A DNA stretch of 64,000 bases from Clostridiales bacterium UBA6114 (GTDB taxonomy: Bacteria > Bacillota > Clostridia > Oscillospirales > Butyricicoccaceae). Numbering within the stretch: position 1 is the stretch's first letter; every line of letters starts with the position of its first letter. The notes under the pieces are model-generated. The model was not told the DNA's origin. It was given only the letters and a program-made list of their open reading frames with translations, and ran no database searches. Shown here one piece after another: positions 19,391 through 27,106 of the stretch. The stretch is from NCBI GenBank assembly GCA_002423435.1, contig DIWE01000016.1:1-64000 (forward strand), in the 5' to 3' direction. The translations under genes were made by a program, and so were the position numbers.

Positions 19391-19723
19391 TGGTTTATCC
19401 TCCGCCTGCATACGCTTTTTTTAATCATACCATGCTCCGGGCGTGAAAGCAATTTGTTACCCACCAGATTTCTCGGCAGCGATTTGAACGATTATACATA
19501 CTTGGCTTGTCAAAGTTCTATGACAGAACATCAAAAGTTAAAGTTACCGGCTTTTTTAAACACAGATACATGGGGATCGAACCGTTGACCTCCTGAATGC
19601 CATTCAGGCGCTCTCTTGAGTCCGTCGGTTACATACCCCCGTGAATGGGCCCCGGAGATGCGCTTCAATACGCAGGAAACCTCGTCACATTATTAACGCC
19701 GCTCAACAGTACTAAGAGCGGCG
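19391..19723. other. Boundary region upstream of the TIR/HD-RyR cassette
   Basis: It contains no gene. It holds a minus-strand tRNA-like relic, the imperfect palindrome GTTCT-N5-AGAAC near 19517, and, on the minus strand, TGTATAAT near 19490, which could be a -10 element for the cassette (no good -35 at normal spacing). The mixed relics fit a rearrangement or integration boundary. Confidence 0.4.
19563..19640 (-). pseudogene. tRNA-Ala(GGC)-like relic
   Basis: Read on the minus strand, the block GAGCGCCTGAATGGCATTC followed by AGGAGGTC and GGTTCGATCCC matches the D-stem end, anticodon arm (anticodon GGC), variable loop and T-loop of tRNA-Ala. The T-stem is mismatched, the acceptor arms do not pair and the 5' part (GGGGGTATGTAACC) is unlike tRNA-Ala. 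It is judged a dead fragment, perhaps an attachment-site scar. Confidence 0.45.
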
Positions 19724-19730
19724 TTATTTT
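19695..19730. terminator. Bidirectional terminator
   Basis: AACGCCGCTC (19695-19704) pairs perfectly with GAGCGGCGTT (19716-19725), followed by ATTTTATT on the plus strand and TAATAAT on the minus strand. It closes the truncated ImmA/IrrE frame, whose stop codon overlaps it. Confidence 0.65.
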
Positions 19731-19915
19731 ATTACCATAGTGTTATCGATTCGGACATAGGGGTCATCTAATGAACATAAATCGATTCCTGTATGCCGCG
19801 GAATGCAGATATGGCCTATTTCATGGGCAAGGGTAAACCGTTGTCTTGGCTCGTATGTCACTTCCGTATTAAGAATAATTATCGGTGGATTTTTCTGTAA
19901 TTGGAATAATCCAAC
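19724..19915 (-). pseudogene. Truncated ImmA/IrrE metallopeptidase
   Basis: The frame encodes IIILNTEVTYEPRQRFTLA followed by HEIGHICIPRH, the strand-helix and HExxH zinc motif of ImmA/IrrE peptidases, which in phages and integrative elements cleave repressors. The family normally runs 130 or more residues with an EEEAN-type helix after HExxH; here the protein stops about 25 residues later, and the N-terminal side is replaced by the palindromic element at 19921-20016. It is therefore a broken remnant, pointing to a former mobile element here. Confidence 0.65.
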
Positions 19916-19920
19916 ATATG

Positions 19921-20016
19921 CTTTGGGACAAAATGTCCCAAAGCCGGGTTTGGGGAGGCTCCCCAACAAGCATTTTCGCGGCCCCCCGGGGCTGTGAAAA
20001 TCGAGTGTGGCCACAC
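19921..20016. repeat. Cluster of four adjacent hairpins (palindromic element)
   Basis: Four back-to-back inverted repeats: CTTTGGGACA/TGTCCCAAAG with a 3-base loop (19921-19943); TTGGGGAG/CTCCCCAA with a 1-base centre (19950-19966); a 14-bp arm pair from ATTTTCGCGG to CTGTGAAAAT with two G-U pairs and a CC loop (19972-20001); and the perfect GTGTGGCCACAC (20005-20016). Several frames on both strands stay open through it. It looks like an inserted palindromic unit of REP or MITE type, placed within the ImmA relic. Confidence 0.6.
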
Positions 20017-20146
20017 CTGAATTGCTTGCCGGTCTGTTTTGTGAAAATCGGAAACTGGTGCAAAAAACGGATGCCTACTATGCGAGTAATTGCGGCATAG
20101 ACGCTTGAGCCGTACAATGTTATAATTGACTGGCGAGGTGATGACT

Positions 20147-21526
20147 ATGCCATTCAATTCTTTTGAAAACTATTCTTTAACATGGAAGCCGAAATTAGAT
20201 AGAAATAGCGGACCTTTCTATCAGAGCTTAGCCCGTCAATTAGAACAGGATATTGCAGACGGAGTCATTAAACCCGGTACAAAACTGCCCCCACAGAGGG
20301 AGCTTGCCGATTTCCTCGATCTTAATGTAAGCACAATATCAAAAGCCTTTAAGTTGTGCGAGTTAAAAGGGTTATTATCTGCTACGGTAGGCAATGGAAC
20401 ATTTGTGTCTTATAGTGCGCTTACAAATGGGCGGCTTATATCGGAGAATATTGATGGAAAAGTCGTTGATATGGGTGCCACGGTTCCGGAGCCATCGGGC
20501 AATGCGCTCTTGATGCAGAAGCTGAAAGAGATCGTTAACGAAGCCCAATCTGTCGATTTATTTAGCTATCGAACAGACCGGGCAATGGAATGGCAGAAGG
20601 ATGCGGCAGTTAGCTTGCTGGGTTATTGCGGTCATAAAGTTGACCGTGAGCAAGTTCTGTTTTCCAATGGCGGGCAAAATGCGCTATCGGCCATTCTTGC
20701 CGCTGTATTCAAACGTGGCGAAAAAATTGCCGTGGATGAGCATACCTATCCAGGCATCAAAAGTGCAGCAGCAATGCTGGGAATACAGCTAATTCCCGTC
20801 CCGCAAAATGATAAAGGCATGGATATGAATGCCTTGGAAATTATATGCAAACATGAAAAAATTAACGGTATTTATATCATCCCGGCCTGCCATAATCCAA
20901 CAACGATAACAATGCCAGAAGCTCAAAGAATGGAAACTGCAAGGATTGCGGAACAGTATGATTGTATTTTGGTTGAAGATGGAACCTATCAATTAATGGA
21001 GATTGGCATGACCGCCATATCCGATTACATCAAGAGCAGGAGCATTTACATTGCCAGCTTATCGAAAGTAATTGCACCGGGACTTAGAATGGCATATCTG
21101 TCAACGCCAATGCAGTATAAAAATGCTATTTCGGACGCACTCTACAGCTTGAATGTTGCAGTTGTTCCATTGATGGCAGAGTTGTCAGCACGTATTATAG
21201 CTTCCGGGCAATTTGAAACTATAATTGAAAACCATAGAATCAATGCGGCATTACGAAGCGCGGTCATTGAACGATGGCTTCCAAAAGAAATATGCCGCGG
21301 AAAAGAAACAAATATTTTTCGCTGGCTCCTGCTACCCGAAAAATTTACAGGTAAGGCGTTTGAAGATATTGCGCTTTCAAGGGGAGTTCAAGTCTTTGCA
21401 GCCGAAAAATTTGTCGTAGGCAAAACGCCGCCTGCTCATGCCGTTCGGCTTTCTATCTGTGCTCCCAAAGATTTAGAGCAGCTTGAAAAAGGTGCGAAAA
21501 TATTAGCTGGATTAATCAAATCTTAA
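20147..21526 (+). CDS. MocR-family (GntR/aminotransferase) regulator
   Basis: A 459-residue PLP-dependent transcription regulator. The start is the ATG 6 bases after GAGGTG; the ATG six bases upstream overlaps that ribosome site. Residues 20-90 form a GntR winged helix (LARQLEQDIADGVIKPGTKL, PPQRELADFLDLNVSTISKA). The rest is a fold-type-I aminotransferase domain: NGGQNALSAI, IYIIPACHNPTTITMP, ILVEDGTYQLM and the PLP lysine in ASLSKVIAPGLRMAYL. MocR proteins usually control vitamin B6, amino-acid or transport genes next to them. The downstream PhzF, aminotransferase and AzlCD genes are the likely targets. Confidence 0.9.
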   Translation: MPFNSFENYSLTWKPKLDRNSGPFYQSLARQLEQDIADGVIKPGTKLPPQRELADFLDLNVSTISKAFKLCELKGLLSATVGNGTFVSYSALTNGRLISENIDGKVVDMGATVPEPSGNALLMQKLKEIVNEAQSVDLFSYRTDRAMEWQKDAAVSLLGYCGHKVDREQVLFSNGGQNALSAILAAVFKRGEKIAVDEHTYPGIKSAAAMLGIQLIPVPQNDKGMDMNALEIICKHEKINGIYIIPACHNPTTITMPEAQRMETARIAEQYDCILVEDGTYQLMEIGMTAISDYIKSRSIYIASLSKVIAPGLRMAYLSTPMQYKNAISDALYSLNVAVVPLMAELSARIIASGQFETIIENHRINAALRSAVIERWLPKEICRGKETNIFRWLLLPEKFTGKAFEDIALSRGVQVFAAEKFVVGKTPPAHAVRLSICAPKDLEQLEKGAKILAGLIKS

Positions 21527-21542
21527 ATATATTCAAAAAACA

Positions 21543-21586
21543 TTGTGCGCCACACAATGTATTAATCGTGCGGCGCACTATTTTAT
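21543..21586 (+). terminator. Probable terminator of the MocR gene
   Basis: GTGCGCC (21545-21551) pairs with GGCGCAC (21572-21578), followed by TATTTTATATT. An alternative smaller hairpin (CATTGTG/CACAATG) uses the same left arm. The T-run is imperfect, hence moderate confidence. Confidence 0.45.
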
Positions 21587-21690
21587 ATTACAATATAATT
21601 GGAAAGTTAGTAGGAATTAAGGACGAAGCGTCATCATTGTGTTATTCGTACCGATACCGAAAATTTTGAAAAGTATGTGAAATGTAATTT

Positions 21691-21886
21691 ATGACCACCG
21701 TTAGGAAAAACAACCTGATTTCTATCTTACTGGTGACAATAGCAGCATGTCTGCTCTACGGCATCAGTGGAGGAATCCGCAGCAACTATGGCGTTATGCT
21801 CAATGACATATCCGAAAGTATGGTGCGCAAGTGCACTGTTCAGCGTGCTTGCATCTTTTGTGAGTTTTCGCATTAAAAAATCTTAG
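21691..21886 (+). pseudogene. MFS transporter remnant (internal deletion)
   Basis: The first 45 codons (NNLISILLVTIAACLLYGIS then GGIRSNYGVMLNDIS) are a typical first membrane helix and loop of a major-facilitator transporter. From 21827 a different frame gives ASALFSVLASFVSFRIKKS and stop, a typical last helix and basic tail of the same family. About 330 middle residues are deleted and the join is out of frame. The flanking MocR and PhzF genes are intact. Confidence 0.65.
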
Positions 21887-21906
21887 AAATGACGGAGGAA
21901 CGCAAA

Positions 21907-22680
21907 ATGAAACAGTATGTAGTTGACGCATTCACCGATAAGGTATTTGCAGGCAATCCTGCGGCCATATGCATTATGGACAACTGGCTTTCCGATGATA
22001 CCATGCAAAATATCGCCATCGAAAACAACCTGTCCGAAACTGCTTTTGCGGTAAAGGAGGGAAAAGACTATCGTCTGCGCTGGTTTACCCCCGGCGGTGA
22101 AGTCGATCTCTGCGGACACGCTACGCTTGCTACCTCTTACATCATTACCCGGTTTGTGGAGCCCGCTTTAACCGAAGTTCGCTTCAACACACTTAGCGGT
22201 GTTCTGACAGTTAAAAAAGAGAATGATTTGCTTGTGGTGGATTTTCCGTCTTTCCAGCTTGCTCCCATTGCTGTTACGGAAGATATGACTGCGGCCCTCG
22301 GCGTAAAGCCTGTAGAGGCATATATGGGCGGCGATCTGGTATGTGTACTGGAAAACGAGCAGCAGGTGAGGCAGGTCATTGCCAATCTGGAGCTTATCCG
22401 ACAGATGAATGGGCTGTGCCTGCACATTACGGCACAGGGTGATACCTACGATTGTGTAACCCGCAGCTTTGCCCCCAAATGCAATGTCGCGGAAGATCCC
22501 GTTTGCGGTAGAGGGCATTGCCATGTGGTTCCACTGTGGGCCCAAAAAACGAAAAAAAATGAACTGACCGCCTATCAGGCGTCCAGGCGGGGCGGCGTTC
22601 TGTATTGTCACTATGCGGGAGAGCGCACGATCCTAAGCGGGAAAGCGGCCCTTTACTCCGAAGCAGAAATCTTCATTTGA
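21907..22680 (+). CDS. PhzF-family isomerase
   Basis: A 257-residue PhzF/DAP-epimerase-fold enzyme. The ATG follows GGAGGAACGCAAA; the ATG 18 bases upstream overlaps that site. Diagnostic motifs are VDAFTDKVFAGNPAAICI at the N-terminus, NLSETAFAV with the catalytic-type glutamate, WFTPGGEVDLCGHATLA, and near the C-terminus EDPVCGRGHCHVVPLWAQ in the place of the usual DPVTGSGH motif. An Arg in place of the usual small residue there is unusual. The substrate is unknown; relatives act on dihydro-hydroxyanthranilate or amino-acid-like compounds. It is probably in one operon with the next aminotransferase (15-base gap). Confidence 0.85.
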   Translation: MKQYVVDAFTDKVFAGNPAAICIMDNWLSDDTMQNIAIENNLSETAFAVKEGKDYRLRWFTPGGEVDLCGHATLATSYIITRFVEPALTEVRFNTLSGVLTVKKENDLLVVDFPSFQLAPIAVTEDMTAALGVKPVEAYMGGDLVCVLENEQQVRQVIANLELIRQMNGLCLHITAQGDTYDCVTRSFAPKCNVAEDPVCGRGHCHVVPLWAQKTKKNELTAYQASRRGGVLYCHYAGERTILSGKAALYSEAEIFI

Positions 22681-22695
22681 TAGAGGAACATTATT

Positions 22696-23880
22696 ATGGA
22701 GTATAAATATGCAAGAAGAATATCGAGTATCAAGGCATCTGAAATCAGAGAATTATTAAAGCTAACAGAAAAACCGGAAGTTATTTCATTTGCCGGGGGA
22801 TTGCCTGCCCCTGAATTATTCCCCATTGAAGAAATAAAAGCAGTAAACAACTTTGTTTTAGAACACAGTGGAGAACAGGCATTGCAGTATTCGACTACGG
22901 AAGGCTATCGGCCTTTGCGAAAATGGATTGCAGAGCGAATGAACTCTCAGCTTGGTACGTCGTTTTGCGACGATAATATTATGATAACGCATGGTTCTCA
23001 ACAGGCTCTTGACCTTTCTGGAAAAGTGTTTTTGGATGAAGGGGATGTTGTGCTGTGTGAAAGCCCTACATATTTAGCTGCTATTAGTGCATTCAAAGCA
23101 TACGGCTGCAAATTTGTTGAAGTTGAAACGGATGAGGAAGGAATGATTATTTCACAGTTGGAAAGGGCTTTGAAAGCGTCTCCAACTTCAAAAATAATTT
23201 ACATTATTCCTAATTTCCAAAATCCAACGGGAAAAACATGGAGTTTAGAGCGTCGGCAGCAGGTAGCGGATATATCAGCGAAATACAGCGTGGTAGTTAT
23301 CGAAGATAATCCCTATGGAGAACTTAGATTTGAAGGGGACTTCTTACCATCTGTAAAATCATTTGACCGTACAGGCAATATAGTATGCACAGGGACATTT
23401 TCAAAGATTTTTTGTCCGGGTTATCGAATTGGTTGGATCGCAGGTGACAAAGATGTTATTCGCAAGTATGTGCTTGTAAAGCAAGGCGTAGATTTGCAGT
23501 GCAATACAATAGCACAAATGGTAATTGCGACTTATCTTGAAAAATATGATATTGATGCGCATATCAACAAAATTCGAGAAGTATACCGAAGGCGGCGCGA
23601 CGTAGCTATTGACGCCATAAGTCGGTATTTTCCTTTGGACATAAAATATACAAAACCTGAAGGGGGACTTTTCCTTTGGGTCGAGTTGAACGATACGATT
23701 AATACGGTTAAGCTCCTTGAGAAGTGCCTTGAATTTGATGTCGCATTTGTCCCCGGAAACTCCTTTTTCCCTAATGCTAATAAATTCAATACCCTTAGAA
23801 TCAATTTCTCCAATACACAGGAAGAAAAAATTGCTGATGGAATTGCACGCATCGGTAATGTGTTAAAGGAGTTCAACTAA
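22696..23880 (+). CDS. PLP-dependent class I/II aminotransferase
   Basis: A 394-residue fold-type-I aminotransferase of the 2-aminoadipate/aromatic (LysN/ARO8-like) group. Motifs seen are VISFAGGLPAPELFPIEEI, YSTTEGYRPLRKWIAERM, IIPNFQNPTGKTWSLERR, VIEDNPYGELRF and the PLP lysine in TGTFSKIFCPGYRIGWIAG, with EGGLFLWVEL near the end. It resembles the aminotransferase half of MocR proteins but has no HTH. It follows phzF by 15 bases behind GAGGAAC. A role in turning over an amino acid, perhaps branched-chain or aromatic given the AzlCD remains downstream, is inferred. Confidence 0.88.
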   Translation: MEYKYARRISSIKASEIRELLKLTEKPEVISFAGGLPAPELFPIEEIKAVNNFVLEHSGEQALQYSTTEGYRPLRKWIAERMNSQLGTSFCDDNIMITHGSQQALDLSGKVFLDEGDVVLCESPTYLAAISAFKAYGCKFVEVETDEEGMIISQLERALKASPTSKIIYIIPNFQNPTGKTWSLERRQQVADISAKYSVVVIEDNPYGELRFEGDFLPSVKSFDRTGNIVCTGTFSKIFCPGYRIGWIAGDKDVIRKYVLVKQGVDLQCNTIAQMVIATYLEKYDIDAHINKIREVYRRRRDVAIDAISRYFPLDIKYTKPEGGLFLWVELNDTINTVKLLEKCLEFDVAFVPGNSFFPNANKFNTLRINFSNTQEEKIADGIARIGNVLKEFN

Positions 23881-23965
23881 TAGGAATTAGAACAGCCGAT
23901 TTGTTGTGCTTGCGCTAAAATGAAAGGTTTTGTATGGGTAGATCATCAACCTGCGCCATGCTGTT

Positions 23966-24295
23966 ATGAGCAGTTCAGTTATGAGCCGCTTGCGTGAGAC
24001 ACCGCTTTCACACAAATTGCTGGGAGCCTTTGCGTTTTTGTCGGGAATCATTGTAAACAGTTTTGGTATCGCTTTCTATGCCGCGTTTCTCGCCATGTTG
24101 ATTCCCAGTGTTAGCAAAAATGGTCGTCTGCTGCTCTTGGTCTGCCTCACGGCTATTATCAATACACTGCTGCAACTGTTTTTGCCTGCAAGTTGGGCGA
24201 TAATCATTTCTATGGTGTTGGGTGCTGTGATTGGAACGGGCTTAATTGAGGACTTAAAGGAAGATACCAAGGGGGCCAGGGATGGACAGCGCTAA
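23966..24295 (+). pseudogene. azlC: azlC remnant (C-terminal half)
   Basis: The frame encodes GIAFYAAFLAMLIPSVSKNG and INTLLQLFLPASWAIIISM, the C-terminal half of AzlC, the large subunit of the branched-chain amino-acid exporter AzlCD. AzlC is normally about 230 residues; the N-terminal four helices are missing and the upstream 85 bases hold no matching frame or good ribosome site. The 3' end is normal and overlaps azlD by 14 bases as in intact operons. Confidence 0.7.
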
Positions 24296-24539
24296 GATAT
24301 CAATATTGATTTTGGAAATGGCAGCTGTGACCTATATTCCCCGCGCAATTCCAGCTGTTCTGGTCGATAAGATAAAGTTTGGGGCAAAGATGGAAAAGTT
24401 CATGAAACTGATTCCTTACACGGCAATGTCAGCCTTGATTTTCCCCGGCGTTTTTACGGTAGATGCGGCGAACCCGGCAATTGGAATTGTGGGCGGAGCA
24501 GTAGCAGGCATATTGGCGTGGAGGAAATGTTCTAAATAA
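24282..24539 (+). CDS. azlD: AzlD-like small membrane protein (probably C-truncated)
   Basis: An 85-residue protein with AzlD features: VTYIPRAIPAVLVDKIKFG, the FMKLIPYTAMSALIFPGVF helix and AIGIVGGAVAGILAWRK. AzlD is usually about 100-110 residues with one more C-terminal helix; here the frame stops after AWRKCSK. With a half-missing azlC upstream, export of branched-chain amino acids is unlikely to be functional. Confidence 0.65.
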   Translation: MDSAKISILILEMAAVTYIPRAIPAVLVDKIKFGAKMEKFMKLIPYTAMSALIFPGVFTVDAANPAIGIVGGAVAGILAWRKCSK

Positions 24540-24605
24540 GGTAAGGAATAAACCAACTACCATGTTTGGCTAATAAAATTATTCTCATAGTAAAGGAGAA
24601 TCATT

Positions 24606-24923
24606 ATGGTAATAAAAAAAGAACAAGCAAGAAAGAGAACGTTCAAAGGCGTATCCCTTGATGTTTTGGCGGTCGGTGAAAAATCTATGGTCGCAAAAAT
24701 GAATTATGTAGAAGGTAACTATGCGACAACCCACACTCACCCGAATGAGCAAAGCGGATATGTAATATCCGGGAAGTATCGTCTGAGAACGGAAACACTG
24801 GATATAGAATTAAATCCAGGCGATAGTTATTCTATCCCTGGAAATGCTTCCCACTCTTTTGAAGTAATTGAGGGTGGCGAGGTAATTGATGTCTTTACGC
24901 CAATAAGGGAAGATTATTTATAA
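24606..24923 (+). CDS. Small cupin protein
   Basis: A 105-residue single cupin domain. AAAGGAGAATCATT precedes the ATG. Motif 1 is THTHPNEQSGYVISGKYRL with two histidines and a glutamate, motif 2 is DSYSIPGNASHSFEVIEGG. It may act as a small sensor or lyase; no specific substrate is evident. It ends the MocR-PhzF-aminotransferase-Azl cluster. Confidence 0.8.
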   Translation: MVIKKEQARKRTFKGVSLDVLAVGEKSMVAKMNYVEGNYATTHTHPNEQSGYVISGKYRLRTETLDIELNPGDSYSIPGNASHSFEVIEGGEVIDVFTPIREDYL

Positions 24924-25012
24924 TTACCAGTTGGAAGAAGTCAAAGGCATTGCATTGAAATGCCGATCGGGGGTATTCCATGAAAAACGAAGTGAAACGA
25001 TTAAATGTATGC

Positions 25013-25050
25013 AAAAAATCCTTAGAAGCCGCATGGCTCTAAGGATTTTT
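25013..25050 (+). terminator. Terminator after the cupin gene
   Basis: AAAAATCCTTAG...AGCC pairs with GGCT...TAAGGATTTTT around a GCAT loop, with one mismatch. The A- and T-rich stem base lets it work in both directions, ending the cupin transcript (+) and the tRNA-Thr transcript (-). Confidence 0.75.
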
Positions 25051-25053
25051 GCT

Positions 25054-25129
25054 TGGAGCTGGTGATCTGATTTGAACAGACGACCTGCTGATTACGAATC
25101 AGCTGCACTACCGACTGTGCTACACCAGC
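25054..25129 (-). tRNA. tRNA-Thr(CGT)
   Basis: A complete 76-base cloverleaf on the minus strand. The acceptor stem is GCTGGTG/CACCAGC, the anticodon arm GCTGA-TTCGTAA-TCAGC with anticodon CGT, the T-loop TTCAAAT, and CCA is encoded. It reads threonine ACG codons. Confidence 0.92.
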
Positions 25130-25237
25130 ATATGAGCTTGAAAAGACGATGCAAATGATATTATACCAGCTTTTTGGCGTATGGCAATATCAAAAGCAGA
25201 TTTTTTTCACTTTATCTCCTGGGAAATCCGGTTTATC

Positions 25238-25265
25238 TTGACATTCAGCCCAATCTATATATAAT
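25238..25265 (+). promoter_or_regulatory. Promoter of rpsF-ssb-rpsR
   Basis: TTGACA and TATAAT are separated by 16 bases, 65 bases before the rpsF start codon. Both hexamers are perfect consensus. Confidence 0.75.
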
Positions 25266-25282
25266 ATATTAGATGTATCCTT

Positions 25283-25305
25283 GCCACCGGCTTAAGATCG
25301 GTGGC
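25283..25305 (+). promoter_or_regulatory. Candidate S6:S18 autoregulatory leader hairpin
   Basis: GCCACCG and CGGTGGC pair around a CTTAAGAT-type loop, directly between the promoter and the rpsF ribosome site. In many bacteria an rpsF leader hairpin with a CCG-containing bulge or loop binds the S6:S18 complex to repress the operon. Position and sequence fit, but the match was judged by eye. Confidence 0.5.
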
Positions 25306-25330
25306 CATAAGTCCAGAAGGAGGTGCGAAA

Positions 25331-25627
25331 ATGTCCGACTTAAAAAGTAAGTATGAAACGGTATTTGTAGTCGATACGTCAATCGGCGAAGAAGCGGTTT
25401 CGGCTGTCATCGAAAAATTCAAAGCGCTTGTTGAGGCGAACGGCACCCTCGACAAGGTAGACGATTGGGGCAAGCGCAGGCTTGCGTATCCGATCAACTA
25501 CAAGACCGAGGGGCATTATGTCCTGATCGAATTTACGTCGTCGCCTGAATTCCCGGCTGAGCTCGACCGTGTGTTCAAGATCACCGATGGTATTATTCGT
25601 TCGTTAATCATTTCCAAGCAGGCTTGA
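25331..25627 (+). CDS. rpsF: 30S ribosomal protein bS6
   Basis: A 98-residue S6. The start is the ATG behind AGAAGGAGGTGCGAAA; the longer frame begins inside the leader hairpin. Recognised from KYETVFVVDTSIGEEAVSAV, the VDDWGKRRLAYPINYKTEGH motif and DRVFKITDGIIRSL. S6 binds 16S rRNA together with S18 in the platform of the small subunit. It is first gene of rpsF-ssb-rpsR, separated from ssb by 17 bases. Confidence 0.97.
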   Translation: MSDLKSKYETVFVVDTSIGEEAVSAVIEKFKALVEANGTLDKVDDWGKRRLAYPINYKTEGHYVLIEFTSSPEFPAELDRVFKITDGIIRSLIISKQA

Positions 25628-25644
25628 TCGAGGAGGCGTTTTAT

Positions 25645-26067
25645 ATGCTGAACAAGGCCATTCTTATGGGTAGACTAACAGGAGATCCGGAACTGAGACA
25701 TACCCCGAATAATACGGCCGTTACCTCGTTTACCCTGGCAGTCAACCGCTCTTTCAGCCGTTCCGGTGAGCAGCAGACCGATTTTATCGATGTTGTTGCC
25801 TGGGGCAGTACGGCTGAATTTGTCACAAAGTGGTTCCACAAAGGAATGCTGGTTGCGGTTTCCGGCCGGATCCAGACGAGAAACTGGGAGGACAAGCAGG
25901 GGAACAAGCGCAAATCAGTGGAAATTATTGCCGACGAGGTGCATTTTGCCGAACCGAAGAGGGAAGCAGTGTCCCGTGCCGACGATGCGGCGCCCGGATA
26001 TGGGATTCCTTCAGGAGGTTCGGATTTCAGCGAGCTTTCCGAAGACGACGGCGAGCTTCCGTTTTAA
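25645..26067 (+). CDS. ssb: Single-stranded DNA-binding protein
   Basis: A 140-residue SSB. GAGGAGGCG precedes the ATG at MLNKAILMGRLTGDPELRHT, a classic SSB start. The OB-fold continues with FTLAVNRSF, DFIDVVAWG and GRIQTRNWEDKQGNKR; a Gly/Ser-rich linker leads to the acidic tip DDGELPF, the partner-binding tail of all SSBs. It coats single-stranded DNA in replication and repair. Its place between rpsF and rpsR is the normal Firmicutes arrangement. Confidence 0.96.
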   Translation: MLNKAILMGRLTGDPELRHTPNNTAVTSFTLAVNRSFSRSGEQQTDFIDVVAWGSTAEFVTKWFHKGMLVAVSGRIQTRNWEDKQGNKRKSVEIIADEVHFAEPKREAVSRADDAAPGYGIPSGGSDFSELSEDDGELPF

Positions 26068-26093
26068 TTTTTTCGAATGAGGAGGATAGATTA

Positions 26094-26411
26094 ATGGCTG
26101 AAACCGAGAAAGAAGTCCGCGAGCCGGCTCAGGCGAGCCAGAGACCGGAAAGGCCCGACCGGCCCGAGAGGTCCGAAAGACCCGACCGGGCAAACCGCGG
26201 AAGAAAGCGCAGAAAAGTTTGTTCATTTTGTGCAGATAAGGTCGAGTGCATCGATTATAAAGATACTGCAAAACTCAGGAGATATATTTCCGAGCGGGCG
26301 AAAATTTTGCCCCGCAGAATGACCGGAACCTGCGCGAGGCATCAGCGCGAACTAACGATTGCGATAAAGCGTGCAAGGCATCTTGCATTGCTTCCGTATA
26401 CGGCCGATTAA
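26094..26411 (+). CDS. rpsR: 30S ribosomal protein bS18 with extended N-terminus
   Basis: A 105-residue S18; the usual length is 75-80. GAGGAGGATAGATTA precedes the ATG. The S18 core starts at RRKVCSFCADKVECIDYKD and continues with LRRYISERAKILPRRMTGTC and ARHQRELTIAIKRARHLALL. It keeps the cysteines of the zinc-binding form (CSFC and the later Cys). The first 35 residues are a charged low-complexity tail with repeated RPERPDR-like units, not needed for the fold. Last gene of the operon, followed by a terminator. Confidence 0.95.
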   Translation: MAETEKEVREPAQASQRPERPDRPERSERPDRANRGRKRRKVCSFCADKVECIDYKDTAKLRRYISERAKILPRRMTGTCARHQRELTIAIKRARHLALLPYTAD

Positions 26412-26418
26412 TAAAAAA

Positions 26419-26454
26419 GAGGCGGGGATTTCAGTCCCTGCCTCTCATTTTTTG
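26419..26454. terminator. Terminator of rpsF-ssb-rpsR, bidirectional
   Basis: GAGGCGGGGA (26419-26428) pairs with TCCCTGCCTC (26435-26444), with ATTTTTT after it on the plus strand and a TTTTTT run on the minus strand, where it also ends the convergent MecA-like gene. Confidence 0.85.
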
Positions 26455-26475
26455 CAAGCCGCATGCTTCAAAATT

Positions 26476-26967
26476 TCAATGTTTCTGTTGAGCAAGGACC
26501 GCGCTGAGCTGTTTGATTGACGACGCATCCAGAATTTTTTCGCCGTGTTCCTTGATATGGCTTTCCGACGGTCGCTTGCCGTCAAAAAACGAAAATTCCA
26601 GAAGCGCTGCCAGGGATGTGCCCTTTGCCTGCGCGATCAGATAGTAGGTCCCATTCAATAAATATAGCGAAGCGTCAGGCAGATCAGGAATGAAAGCGGA
26701 GGCATCAAGAATATCATCAATATTGTGAAAAGCGAATACGCCGTCCCGTTTCTTTTTTCCACGGACCACAAAAACGAGAAGCTTTGATTCAAAGGAGTAT
26801 ATTTCCACCCCAAAATCGGGCCAGAAGAGCCCGAGCATGGATAAAACCGAGCGGGCAAGCTCGCGGATCCCCGAGTAATCCGGGTCTTCGCCCTGTACAA
26901 GAAATTCATCGCTTTTATCGGAAAAAGAAATCAGGATGCCGTCTTCTCCGGCTTTCGTTATCGTCAT
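26476..26967 (-). CDS. MecA-like adaptor protein (tentative)
   Basis: A 163-residue protein whose C-terminal half resembles the MecA/NegA adaptor family: VEIYSFESKLLVFVVRGKK, then VFAFHNIDDILDASAFIP and a strand pair SLYLLNGTYYLIAQAKG, in the order of the MecA C-terminal domain that binds ClpC. The N-terminal half is short and lacks a clear MecA substrate-binding domain. If right, it directs proteins to Clp proteolysis. The ATG has only a weak ribosome site (GGTGAT). It is convergent with rpsR. Confidence 0.5.
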   Translation of the reverse strand: MTITKAGEDGILISFSDKSDEFLVQGEDPDYSGIRELARSVLSMLGLFWPDFGVEIYSFESKLLVFVVRGKKKRDGVFAFHNIDDILDASAFIPDLPDASLYLLNGTYYLIAQAKGTSLAALLEFSFFDGKRPSESHIKEHGEKILDASSIKQLSAVLAQQKH

Positions 26968-27106
26968 TTATGTATCACCATCCCATGCATTAGATTATAG
27001 CAATGAAAATCCCAATATGGCATACTAAATATTTTCCAAAGGGTAGTTTCCGGCCGGGTTTTTGCAGAAAATGGGATAAAATATATATTTTTATCGTTAT
27101 TTGTTA

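Noticed and set aside
19724..20157. Three overlapping minus-strand frames as separate genes
   Set aside because: They arise from the stop-poor palindromic element. Only the ImmA/IrrE fragment has real homology-like content.
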